Shown here: one piece after another, positions 9,159 through 17,512 of the stretch
How the letters are laid out: each line of letters starts with the position of its first letter
Numbering within the stretch: the stretch's first letter is position 1
NCBI RefSeq assembly: GCF_017873215.1
Contig: NZ_JAGGKA010000009.1
Span: 88,606 to 152,605 of the forward strand
DNA length: 64,000 nucleotides
Direction of reading: 5' to 3'
Source of the DNA: Clostridium tetanomorphum
Lineage (GTDB): Bacteria; Bacillota; Clostridia; Clostridiales; Clostridiaceae
Program-made: the position numbers and the translations under genes
The notes under the pieces: generated by a model
Seen by the model: the letters and a program-made list of their open reading frames with translations, nothing else
The model's database searches: none
Told to the model about the DNA's origin: nothing

Positions 9159-9566
9159 TTAATCATTTTTTAATATCTGGAAATTTATTTTTTCAAGCTC
9201 TTCTATAAGAGTTTTTTGAACTCTATCTAAATGTGTATGAACGGTACATCGAAAATTCTTATTTGCATTACAAAAGCTATCGCTTTTCAAACAACGATTA
9301 ATCGCTATAGGTCCATCTACCGCTTCTATAACCTGTCTTAAGTTTATATCTTTACTATTTTTCAAAAGAGCATAGCCCCCATTTACTCCTCTAAAAGACT
9401 TTATTATATCTGCTTTAATAAGCTTTCTCAATAGTTTTAATAAAAATCTTAACGGTATACAACCTCTTTCTGATATAGTTTTTGCATCTAATTTAGCACC
9501 TTCTCCTTCTTTTGCTAAAATCAAAATAGCCCTTATGGCATAATCTGCTTCTTGAGTTATATTCAT
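9159..9566 (-). CDS. Rrf2-family regulator with probable Fe-S cluster site
   Basis: The protein is 135 residues, a normal Rrf2 length. The N terminus (MNITQEADYAIRAILILA) and the winged helix with FRGVNGGYALLK fit the family. Cysteines at 92, 99 and 107 with a histidine at 110 lie where IscR-type members bind an iron-sulfur cluster, so it may sense Fe-S status, nitric oxide or redox. It is divergent from nrdJ across a 317-bp gap. No isc or suf genes are nearby, so its target is unknown. The start follows an AAGGTGATG ribosome site. Confidence 0.85.
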   Translation of the reverse strand: MNITQEADYAIRAILILAKEGEGAKLDAKTISERGCIPLRFLLKLLRKLIKADIIKSFRGVNGGYALLKNSKDINLRQVIEAVDGPIAINRCLKSDSFCNANKNFRCTVHTHLDRVQKTLIEELEKINFQILKND

Positions 9567-9763
9567 AATTCATCACCTTATTATTTATTTTTTCTATTAA
9601 ATACATCTAAATATATCTGTATAGTCTTCTTCATATTATTATCTATATAATTAATTGTCAATACTCCCTATTAATTAAAATATATAAAAAAATTTAATAT
9701 AAAAAAGAGCTATAAATATAAAAATATAGTTATATTAAGAAATTAAGTATAAATAGAAGTTTT

Positions 9764-9779
9764 ACACAATATATTGTAT
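9764..9779. promoter_or_regulatory. NrdR box 1 of nrdJ
   Basis: ACACAATATATTGTAT matches the NrdR box (acaCwAtATaTwGtgt) in every core position. It lies in the -35 region of a promoter with an extended -10 element, TGATATAAT, at 9789-9797. Confidence 0.75.
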
Positions 9780-9795
9780 ATAAGAATATGATATA

Positions 9796-9811
9796 ATACT
9801 ATATGTGCCAC
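9796..9811. promoter_or_regulatory. NrdR box 2 of nrdJ (degenerate)
   Basis: ATACTATATGTGCC keeps the left half of the box. Its conserved C (9799) is exactly 32 bp from that of box 1, the usual three-turn spacing of tandem NrdR boxes. It overlaps the expected start of transcription. Confidence 0.55.
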
Positions 9812-9883
9812 TAAATGGTACTTTTATATTTTTTCAATGTATTGTATACTAAATAAGTATTATTTACAAGGAGGTAGTAAATT

Positions 9884-12800
9884 TTGGATAAATTAAAAGA
9901 AATAGATTCTATCCACAAAATTGTAAAAAGATATTATACAAAGGAATTAGAAAAAAACAAAGAATTAAACGTATATGATTTATTTAATTGGAAAAAAATT
10001 GATGTATTTTTAAAGGATCATAAAACCAATAAAGTTTTAGTAGATATGAAAGATTTAGAGTTTCCTGATAGCTACTCACAGAATGCCTGTGACATCATAG
10101 CTTCTAAATATTTTAGAAAATCAGGCGTAGAAAATGAATCTGGATATGAAAATAGTATGAAAATGGTAGCCCATAGAATGGTTAATTTTTGGCGAGAAGC
10201 TTTAGTTGATGAAGGCATTTTAAAAACTGAGGAAGAAAAAATCATTTTTTATGATGAAATGGTTTATGCACTACTTTCTCAAATGTATGCACCTAATTCT
10301 CCTCAGTGGTTTAATACAGGATTAAATCTTTCCTATGGAATTAAAGGTAGTAAACAAGAAAACTACTACTACGATGAAATAATATCAGATGTGGTAGAAA
10401 GTGACGATAACTATACTCGAACCCAAGCTTCAGCTTGTTTTATATTATCCATAGAGGATAAATTATTAGGTCCTCATTCAATTTCAGAACAATTTGTAAC
10501 TGAAACAAAATTATTTAAAGGCGGTTCTGGTACAGGAACTAATTTTTCTTCATTAAGAGCTAAAGGTGAAAAACTTTCTGGTGGTGGTGTGTCCTCAGGA
10601 CTTATGAGTTTTTTAAAAGGTCTTGATAGAAATGCTGGAGCTATAAAATCTGGTGGTACTACTAGACGTGCAGCTAAAATGGTATGTCTTGATATAGATC
10701 ATCCAGAAATAATGGATTTTATAACTTGGAAAGCCAAAGAAGAAGATAAAGTAAGAGCCCTTGGTAAAATGGGTTACGATACAGATATAGATGGAGAAGC
10801 TTATGAAACAGTATCAGGACAAAATAGTAACAACTCTATAAGATTTTCTGATGAATTCATGAAAAAAGTAGGGAATTTACATAAAGATCCAGATGCTACT
10901 ATAGAATTAGTGGGACGTGTAGATAATCGTGTAAATAAAAAAATTAAAGTAAGTACTTTATGGGATAATTTTAATAAATCCTCATGGCAATGTGCTGATC
11001 CTGCTCCACAATTTTTAGATACTTTCAATGCTTGGCATACTTGTCCAGCTGGTGAAGATGGTTTATATAATGCTAAACATAACAGAATAAACTCTACTAA
11101 TCCTTGTGGTGAATATGCTTTCTTAGATGATAGTTCTTGTAATTTAGCATCTATAAACATATATAAGTTTTATGATGATTCAAAAAGAAATATAGATTTA
11201 GAAGGCTATATACATGTAATAGGCTTAGTTCAGCTACTATTAGAATCTTCTATACATTGGGGACAATTTCCCACTAAAGATATAGCAAGAAAAACCTATA
11301 TGTTTAGAGCCACAGGTCTTGGAATAAGTAACTTAGCTTCATTGCTTATGGTAATGGGATACCCTTACGATTCCGAAGAAGGAAGAAATTTATCTGCCTC
11401 ATTAATAGGAATTTTAACAGGATATTCCTATTATGTATCATCTTTAATGGCTAAAGAAATAGGCTCTTTTCCTAAGTATGAAATAAATAAAAAATATATG
11501 TTAAAAGTTATAAGAAATCATTGTAGGGTTGCAGATGCCTTACCTTCTATAAGTAATTTTTATAGTGACTTTGGAGATGAAATATCTGACTATGAAAATT
11601 TAAATTATAATCCTGTTAAAATAAATCATAATATATTAATAAAGGAATCTTTTCAAAATATAAGTAACCTTCTTAAAGATTGTTGGCTTAAAGCTCTCCA
11701 ATGTGGAGAAGAATTTGGATACAGAAATGCTCAAGTATCTGTAATAGCCCCTACTGGAACTATTTCCTTTGCTATGGACTGTGGTGCTACTTCTATAGAG
11801 CCATTTTTTAGTCATGTAGTATATAAGAAACTATCTGGCGGTGGAATGATGACAGTAATAAATCCTGTTATCAAAATAGCTCTTAAAAATTTAGGATATA
11901 GTAAAGATCAGATAAAAGATATTTTAGATTATGTATTAAGAAAAGAAACCGTAGAAAACAATGACTTTAAATTTGAAAGAGTAATTGATGGGAAAATAGA
12001 AGGTGCTCCTCACTTAAAAGAGGAACATCTACCTATATTCGATACTGCAAATAAATGTGGTTCTGGTAAAAGATATATAGACCCTATGGGACACGTATTA
12101 ATGGTAGCTGCTATAACTCCATTAATTTCTGGAGCTATATCCAAAACCGTAAATCTTCCTAGGCAAGCTACATTAGAAGATTTTAAAAATGTAGTACTAA
12201 CTTCTTGGAAACTTGGCGTAAAAGGAATCACTCTTTACAGAGATGGTTCAAAGGCCAGTCAACCATTAAATACTAATTTAGATTTAAATAAAGATTTCAA
12301 ATTAGAGGATTTAAGCTATGAAAAACTTTTAGAAAAGGCTAAAGACCTTCAAAAAGGGGTTAAATATTCAAGACGTGACAAACCAATAGGTATTAGAAGA
12401 GGCACTACTCATCCGGCTCAAATAAATGATGTAAAAATATATACTACAGTAAATAGACGAGAGAATGGAGAAATTTCCGAAATATATATAACTACAGATA
12501 GAGAAGGTACTATAATCATGGGTCTCTTAAATTCTTTATCAAAAGCATTATCTGTAATGCTTCAATATCATGTACCACCACAAGATATTGCTAAAATGCT
12601 TAGAGGACAAAAATATGAACCTTATGGTTTTGTACAAAAACATCCTTATATAAAACATGTAACCTCTATTTCTGATTTAATTAGCAAAATAATAGATATA
12701 GAACTAGGAGATTATTCACGATGTCAGATAAAACCCGAAAACTATGACTGTGATACAAATAAAAGAAGTATAGTATCTACAAAAGAAATCCTACAAGATC

Positions 12801-13018
12801 AATTAGTTACCGCTGGTCTTAATGGTGTAGAAAATCCACAAAATGAAGATACTGCTGAAACCACTAGCATAAATACTCATGAAACTTTTGATGGTAAAAA
12901 AATTTCAGGTGAAAGAATTTATGGTTCTACTTGCCCGAATTGTTCAAGTACTAGAATGATAAGAAATGGTACCTGTATGGTTTGTTTAGATTGTGGTTCT
13001 ACTACTGGATGTAGTTAA
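9884..13018 (+). CDS. nrdJ: Adenosylcobalamin-dependent ribonucleotide reductase (class II)
   Basis: It reduces ribonucleotides to deoxyribonucleotides using B12 to generate the thiyl radical. The 1044-residue length fits the long NrdJ form. TQASACFIL holds the first redox Cys. NSTNPCGEYAF near residue 406 is the N-x-C-x-E active-site motif. Later blocks are FRATGLGISNLA and SVIAPTGTISFAMD. The C terminus carries a Cys-rich zinc-ribbon-like tail (CPNCSS, then CMVCLDCGS). Translation starts at TTG, nine bases after AAGGAGG. Upstream lie two NrdR boxes, so it should be repressed when dATP is high. No cobalamin riboswitch is seen. Confidence 0.95.
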   Translation: MDKLKEIDSIHKIVKRYYTKELEKNKELNVYDLFNWKKIDVFLKDHKTNKVLVDMKDLEFPDSYSQNACDIIASKYFRKSGVENESGYENSMKMVAHRMVNFWREALVDEGILKTEEEKIIFYDEMVYALLSQMYAPNSPQWFNTGLNLSYGIKGSKQENYYYDEIISDVVESDDNYTRTQASACFILSIEDKLLGPHSISEQFVTETKLFKGGSGTGTNFSSLRAKGEKLSGGGVSSGLMSFLKGLDRNAGAIKSGGTTRRAAKMVCLDIDHPEIMDFITWKAKEEDKVRALGKMGYDTDIDGEAYETVSGQNSNNSIRFSDEFMKKVGNLHKDPDATIELVGRVDNRVNKKIKVSTLWDNFNKSSWQCADPAPQFLDTFNAWHTCPAGEDGLYNAKHNRINSTNPCGEYAFLDDSSCNLASINIYKFYDDSKRNIDLEGYIHVIGLVQLLLESSIHWGQFPTKDIARKTYMFRATGLGISNLASLLMVMGYPYDSEEGRNLSASLIGILTGYSYYVSSLMAKEIGSFPKYEINKKYMLKVIRNHCRVADALPSISNFYSDFGDEISDYENLNYNPVKINHNILIKESFQNISNLLKDCWLKALQCGEEFGYRNAQVSVIAPTGTISFAMDCGATSIEPFFSHVVYKKLSGGGMMTVINPVIKIALKNLGYSKDQIKDILDYVLRKETVENNDFKFERVIDGKIEGAPHLKEEHLPIFDTANKCGSGKRYIDPMGHVLMVAAITPLISGAISKTVNLPRQATLEDFKNVVLTSWKLGVKGITLYRDGSKASQPLNTNLDLNKDFKLEDLSYEKLLEKAKDLQKGVKYSRRDKPIGIRRGTTHPAQINDVKIYTTVNRRENGEISEIYITTDREGTIIMGLLNSLSKALSVMLQYHVPPQDIAKMLRGQKYEPYGFVQKHPYIKHVTSISDLISKIIDIELGDYSRCQIKPENYDCDTNKRSIVSTKEILQDQLVTAGLNGVENPQNEDTAETTSINTHETFDGKKISGERIYGSTCPNCSSTRMIRNGTCMVCLDCGSTTGCS

Positions 13019-13128
13019 AGACAACGCATAAGTATAAAAGTAACCTACTAGTACAACTTTCACATTTACTGGCACATCTTTGAGATTTATCAGTAAATAA
13101 ATATTTATTCATTAATATTTAAATAAAG

Positions 13129-13232
13129 AATGGGGCTGTCGCACTAAGAAAAAATCCTACAATATATTGTGTTAACTTTAAGCTTGCAAAACAGTATATT
13201 GTATGTAAATTCCTTAATGCGACAGCCCCATT
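13129..13232. repeat. Dispersed palindromic element, copy 1 (full length)
   Basis: The ends AATGGGGCTGTCGCA and TGCGACAGCCCCATT are perfect inverse complements. Inside them, two 30-base arms continue pairing imperfectly (22 or so matches) around an AT-rich loop, so the whole 100 bp can fold into one long hairpin. The left arm contains CTACAATATATTGTGT, which matches the NrdR-box core. Shorter or diverged copies are at 33940 and 46001. It follows nrdJ and may act as its terminator. It has no coding capacity. Confidence 0.85.
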
Positions 13233-13459
13233 TTTGCTATTAAAATAAATTTTACAATCTTCTTTCGCAAGCGCAAGTATATGTTGACCTTCCTTAAATT
13301 CAATGGTTCCTTGAAGTATTCCACGCAGATGTTCTGCCATAAATAAGTGAGTTCTAATAGATACTGCTATGACATATTAATTAGCAAGAAAAGACAAGAT
13401 TTACATAGAGAGCTAAGTTATAATATAGAAAAGAGAGTAAATGAGGTGAGTGTCCTAAC

Positions 13460-13843
13460 ATGAATTATGATGTTTGCATTAAGAAATCTATTGAATATAT
13501 TGAACATAATCTAAATAATAAAATAGAGCTTAAAGATATTGCCGATAATGTTTTTCTATCAAAGTACCATTTTCATAGAGTTTTTCATGCCGTAGTGGGC
13601 GAACCTGTAGCTGAATATATAAGAAAAAGAAGACTCATGGCAGCAGCAAATGAATTGTTGAATACAAATAGTAAGATTGTAGATATAGCATTTAAGTATC
13701 AATTTAGCTCTCAGGAAGTCTTTACAAAGGCTTTTAAAAGACTTTATGGAATACCTCCAAGAGAATTTAGAATAAACAGAAGCAGTGTAACTCTAATAAG
13801 TTCAAAAAATAAAATTACAAGTAAGCTATCTATAGCAGCTTAG
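13460..13843 (+). CDS. Small AraC-family regulator (DNA-binding domain only)
   Basis: The protein is 127 residues and consists almost only of the double helix-turn-helix of AraC proteins. It opens with IEYIEHNLNNKIELKDIADN and ends with the signature FSSQEVFTKAFKRLYGIPPREFR. No ligand-binding domain is present. It therefore resembles MarA/SoxS-type stand-alone activators, or is a C-terminally shortened member of the AraC-GyrI group. GAGGTG lies upstream of the ATG. The clpP paralogue starts 36 bp downstream, so the two are probably co-transcribed. Target genes are unknown. Confidence 0.82.
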   Translation: MNYDVCIKKSIEYIEHNLNNKIELKDIADNVFLSKYHFHRVFHAVVGEPVAEYIRKRRLMAAANELLNTNSKIVDIAFKYQFSSQEVFTKAFKRLYGIPPREFRINRSSVTLISSKNKITSKLSIAA

Positions 13844-13878
13844 TTAATGTAAAAAAATCATTTTAAGAGGTGAGTTTA

Positions 13879-14463
13879 ATGAGTTATGTACCTGTGGTTA
13901 TTGAACAGACAAATTTAGGAGAACGTTCCTATGATATCTACTCTAGGTTACTAAAAGATAGAATAATTATGTTAAATGGTGAGGTAACTAATGAGACAGC
14001 TAGCACTATTGTAGCTCAGATACTTTTTCTTGAATCAGTATCTCCTGATAAAGATATTAATTTTTATATAAATAGTCCAGGGGGATCTATTACTGCTGGA
14101 ATGGCAATATATGATACAATGCAGTATATTAAACCTGATATATCTACAATATGTATAGGTCTTGCAGCAAGTATGGGATCATTTTTACTTGCTGCGGGTG
14201 CTAAAGGAAAAAGATATGCTCTTCCAAATAGTGAAATTTTAATACATCAACCATCAGTCTATGGTGGTTTTAAAGGGCAAGCAACGGATATAAAAATTCA
14301 TACAGAATGGCTTCTCAATACTAAGAATAAGATAAATAAAATATATAGTGAAAAAACAGGTCAATCAATTGAAAAAATAGAAAAGGATATGGAGAGAGAT
14401 TTTTTCATGTCTGCTGAGGAAGCTAAAGATTATGGAATAATAGATGAAATATTTTTAACATAG
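13879..14463 (+). CDS. clpP: ATP-dependent Clp protease proteolytic subunit (paralogue)
   Basis: The protein is 194 residues and has the full catalytic triad at the expected places: Ser98 in GLAASMGSF, His123 in LIHQPSV and Asp170 in [24 protein letters not shown] is the oligomerisation and oxyanion loop. The ATG at 13879 has AGAGG eight bases upstream; a GTG three codons earlier overlaps that site. The usual housekeeping clpP lies in a tig-clpP-clpX cluster. Here it is beside an AraC regulator with no Clp ATPase, so it is probably a second, regulated ClpP. Confidence 0.93.
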   Translation: MSYVPVVIEQTNLGERSYDIYSRLLKDRIIMLNGEVTNETASTIVAQILFLESVSPDKDINFYINSPGGSITAGMAIYDTMQYIKPDISTICIGLAASMGSFLLAAGAKGKRYALPNSEILIHQPSVYGGFKGQATDIKIHTEWLLNTKNKINKIYSEKTGQSIEKIEKDMERDFFMSAEEAKDYGIIDEIFLT

Positions 14464-14520
14464 AATTTTTCAACTGATACTATAGCCATATAAATAACAT
14501 CTTGAAAAAATATCAGTAGA

Positions 14521-14563
14521 AAAGGTCATCTTAATAGTAAACTTATTATTAAGATGACCTTTT
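14521..14563. terminator. Bidirectional terminator after clpP
   Basis: AAAGGTCATCTTAATA pairs with TATTAAGATGACCTTT around a ten-base loop, and TTTCTTTTT follows. It serves both clpP and the convergent M56 peptidase gene. Confidence 0.9.
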
Positions 14564-14584
14564 CTTTTTAACCTATAACTAAAT

Positions 14585-16792
14585 TTAATTTATTGGTTTT
14601 GAGTTAATAAATTCTTTAGCTATTTCATCTGAATTTCCATTACCTTCTCCTATTGAAACTTCACAATAAACTTCATTTTCTTTCCAAATGTATATATATC
14701 TTTTATTCTCTTCAGATTCTTCATAAGTCTCCTCATATTTAAAAACTTCCTTACCGTCAATTTTTATTGAATTAACTTTCTTCTTTGCATCATCATAATT
14801 TTTTGAGTCTTTTCTTTGTGAAAATGATACTGCTCCAATCTGAAACAAATTATCAACTTTTGAAATGTAATTCATATTGAATTCATAATTAAACTTTTCA
14901 TTTTTTATATCAGAATCCTCTGAAAGCCTAACTTTTGCTCTATCTATAGTTATATCTTTATTAATATTTATCGGAAATTTAGGAGTAAATCCTAATAATT
15001 CTTTTGCTTTTTTTAAATCATCTTTATCATATATTAATAAGGGTTCAGTCTCTGTTAGAAACTCCTTCTTCACAGAATAATCTACATTTTTTATATCTTC
15101 AACATATTTTATTGACGAGGCAACTTTTCCTATATCATCTATAGAAAGTTCCAGTACATCGCCAGATTCGCCATATTCTATACTATACCATATCCCTTCA
15201 TTTTGCCATACAAAATATTTTCTTATATTTTGGAAGCCATTAGAGAATATAGTGATATTATATCCATTTATTCCTCCTAAACTTATTGCCTTTTTACTAA
15301 TTTCAACTTTTGCATCTTCACTTATCAGCTCTGCATCCTGCTTTAAAACTTTTTCCATGTTTTCTTTGGAAGCTTGAAAAGAAAAGAATTTATTATCAAG
15401 TACCTTATGCGCAGGTTTTTGAAAATCAATTTTTAGCACATTAGCTTTATCAGAAATTTTTATAATCTTAAAATCAGGTAGTGCTCTATACTTTGCTGGA
15501 AGATAATCTGGCACCTTAAACTTAAACCCTGCAATTTCTTCTGCCTTTTTTAAATTATTATACAATTTTATTGGTGAATCAATAAGAAACTTATCTTCTT
15601 CCTGTTTTTTTATTGAATTCTTATTATTAACTGCTGTAACAATGTTATCAGTTCTAATATCTCTAGCCGTTACACCACTTGTAAATATAATACCTCCAGC
15701 TAATACACAACATATAGCTGCTGCTGCTGACATTTTATAAGACCCTTTCTTAAAGCTTTTTATCATTTCTATCCTCCTCCTAATCTCACTCTTTGTTTCA
15801 AAAAAAATTGCTAATTGCGGTACTTCTCTGCTACTTGAAATCAACTTTGAAAAATTAATTAGCGTCATGCCATATTCTATTGCCTCTTCTTCTCCTAAAG
15901 TTTCAAGCACACAAGCATCACAAGCGCACTCCCTTTGAAGTTTCATTCTCTTTATTAAAAACCATACCACTGGATTAAACCAATGGATTAAAAGAGCAAC
16001 CGTTCCAAGAAAATTATAAAGCAAATCCTTTCTTTTATAATGTATCAATTCATGTAAAAGTATATGTGATAGATTCTTATAATTATTTATGCTATACTCA
16101 TATTTAGGAATATAAATCCTTGGTTTTAAAACCCCTAATATGCATGGGGTTTTAAAATTATCACAAGCATAAATAGGTATGCTTCTATTTATGCTTACTT
16201 TCTTTTTACACTCTTCTATTAGTGATACAACTTTCAACTCCGTAAGCTGCTCTAAATTTAAAGTTTTCCTTTTAAATTTCCATACAACTATTATGAAAAA
16301 TAAAGTTATACTAAAAACACCTACTAACCATATACAAGAAACTATTTTCAAAGCATTAGTAATTACATTTTCTCTTGTTATTTTTTCTTGGTTATATCTT
16401 ATTTTTTCTTGGTTATATCTTATTTTTTCTTGGTTATAGCTTATTTTTTCTGAAGATGAAACTGAAGATGTCTTATTATCTTTTGTATCATCACTTAAAT
16501 AAACTTTTCCTTCTCTAAAAAAATTATAAACTGAATTAGAAGTACTTTTTCCTTCAGTTTTTAATATTTTATTTTCATACTTTTGAAATAAAATACCAAG
16601 CAAGTTTATATTACTTTGGATATTCACGGGTATTATAAGTCTTACTATAATTATAAGCAACAAAGCATGCTGAAACCGTATTCCAATACGACTATTAAAT
16701 AATTTTAAAATTAAAATTATTAATAACGCTGCAATACTTGCTGTTAAGGAAACTTGTAGAACACATAAAAATATTCTAACTAAAATATCCAT
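14585..16792 (-). CDS. BlaR1/MecR1-like M56 membrane metallopeptidase
   Basis: The protein is 735 residues. Hydrophobic segments at about 10-30, 42-58, 148-172 and 355-375 anchor it in the membrane. The M56 zinc motif HELIHYKRKD is at 247-251 with CACDACVLE downstream. After the last membrane segment the external part holds two similar domains (KLYNNLKKAEEIAGFKFKVP and LLIYDKDDLKKAKELLGFTP). No penicillin-binding motifs are seen, so the sensed signal is probably not a beta-lactam. A heptapeptide repeat lies at 119-137. It begins 13 bp after the BlaI-type gene, its likely repressor substrate. Confidence 0.85.
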   Translation of the reverse strand: MDILVRIFLCVLQVSLTASIAALLIILILKLFNSRIGIRFQHALLLIIIVRLIIPVNIQSNINLLGILFQKYENKILKTEGKSTSNSVYNFFREGKVYLSDDTKDNKTSSVSSSEKISYNQEKIRYNQEKIRYNQEKITRENVITNALKIVSCIWLVGVFSITLFFIIVVWKFKRKTLNLEQLTELKVVSLIEECKKKVSINRSIPIYACDNFKTPCILGVLKPRIYIPKYEYSINNYKNLSHILLHELIHYKRKDLLYNFLGTVALLIHWFNPVVWFLIKRMKLQRECACDACVLETLGEEEAIEYGMTLINFSKLISSSREVPQLAIFFETKSEIRRRIEMIKSFKKGSYKMSAAAAICCVLAGGIIFTSGVTARDIRTDNIVTAVNNKNSIKKQEEDKFLIDSPIKLYNNLKKAEEIAGFKFKVPDYLPAKYRALPDFKIIKISDKANVLKIDFQKPAHKVLDNKFFSFQASKENMEKVLKQDAELISEDAKVEISKKAISLGGINGYNITIFSNGFQNIRKYFVWQNEGIWYSIEYGESGDVLELSIDDIGKVASSIKYVEDIKNVDYSVKKEFLTETEPLLIYDKDDLKKAKELLGFTPKFPININKDITIDRAKVRLSEDSDIKNEKFNYEFNMNYISKVDNLFQIGAVSFSQRKDSKNYDDAKKKVNSIKIDGKEVFKYEETYEESEENKRYIYIWKENEVYCEVSIGEGNGNSDEIAKEFINSKPIN
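16381..16443. repeat. Three tandem 21-bp repeats inside the M56 gene
   Basis: The unit TTTTTTCTTGGTTATATCTTA occurs three times, with one base changed in the third copy. It encodes YNQEKIR three times in the loop between two membrane segments. Its number may vary between strains. Confidence 0.9.
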
Positions 16793-16805
16793 ATTTAATA
16801 TCCTC

Positions 16806-17186
16806 TTACTTTCCTTCTTTCTTATTTTTAAGAAGCTGTTCTAATTCTTCAATTTCTTCTTCAGACAAAGGCTCTTCCTCTAAAAATTTTGTAAAAAGCA
16901 TCCCTACAGCTCCATCGTATACCTTTTGAAGAAAAGATTCATTTTCAGCTTTTATACATTCGTCTCTAGATATTAATGGATAATAATTATAGATTCTGCC
17001 CACCTTTTCAAATCCTATCGCTTCTTTTTTTAAAAGTCTTGTTATAAATGTTTTTACTGTTTGTGTTGACCAATCCATTTTAGTTGTTAATGAATCAATT
17101 ATTTTTTCAGATGTTAATGGATGTTCCTTCCAGAGAAGTTTCATTACTTCCCACTCAGCTGCTGAGATTTTTGGCATATATTTCAT
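16806..17186 (-). CDS. BlaI/MecI/CopY-family repressor
   Basis: The protein is 126 residues, a normal length. It has the winged helix of the family (ISAAEWEVMKLLWKEHPLT, then DWSTQTVKTFITRLLKKEAIGFEK) and a C-terminal dimerisation helix. In known systems the partner BlaR1-type protease triggers cleavage of the repressor. The two genes are adjacent and co-oriented. Two exact TACA-NN-TGTA operators lie just upstream, one at the promoter, so the pair should regulate itself. No beta-lactamase or other obvious effector gene is adjacent. Confidence 0.9.
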   Translation of the reverse strand: MKYMPKISAAEWEVMKLLWKEHPLTSEKIIDSLTTKMDWSTQTVKTFITRLLKKEAIGFEKVGRIYNYYPLISRDECIKAENESFLQKVYDGAVGMLFTKFLEEEPLSEEEIEELEQLLKNKKEGK

Positions 17187-17209
17187 ATTTTATTCCTCCA
17201 TCCTAGGTT

Positions 17210-17246
17210 TACATTTGTAGATCTACAATTACAGTCTACATCTGTA
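17210..17246. promoter_or_regulatory. BlaI-type operator pair
   Basis: TACATTTGTA (17210-17219) and TACATCTGTA (17237-17246) both fit the TACA-NN-TGTA dyad of BlaI/MecI operators. A weaker TACAATTACA lies between them. The sites flank the -10 region of the promoter. Confidence 0.75.
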
Positions 17247-17262
17247 AACTTTAACTGTCAAG
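17234..17262 (-). promoter_or_regulatory. Promoter of the blaI-M56 operon
   Basis: On the minus strand TTGACA (17262-17257), 17 bases and TAGACT (17239-17234). The operator at 17237-17246 overlaps the -10 box, so repressor binding would block RNA polymerase. From 17270 to 17512 I see nothing further. Confidence 0.6.
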
Positions 17263-17512
17263 TTAAAATTTGCATTTACCTATATAAAATAGTTAATTTT
17301 ATCCTGATTGTACTACAAAAAATTAAAAATAAGAGAAACATATATAGATTGGTTTTACCCAACTATGATATATTCCTCTTTTAATTAAATTTAAACTTGA
17401 CTTTTAGGATAAGTTTTCTTAATTATTCTTTATTTTTTTATTTATTACTTTAAAACTCTTTTTAAGTTCTCAAATAAATTAAAACTGTCCTCTGTAATTT
17501 ATCAGCTACTAA

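Noticed and set aside
9567..9883. Cobalamin riboswitch before nrdJ
   Set aside because: No B12-box core is present; the region is explained by NrdR boxes and a promoter. The same holds for the ornithine operon leader.
13119..13340. 73-residue minus-strand frame
   Set aside because: Half of it is the palindromic repeat and no ribosome site precedes it, so I did not call a gene; a remnant is noted as a finding.
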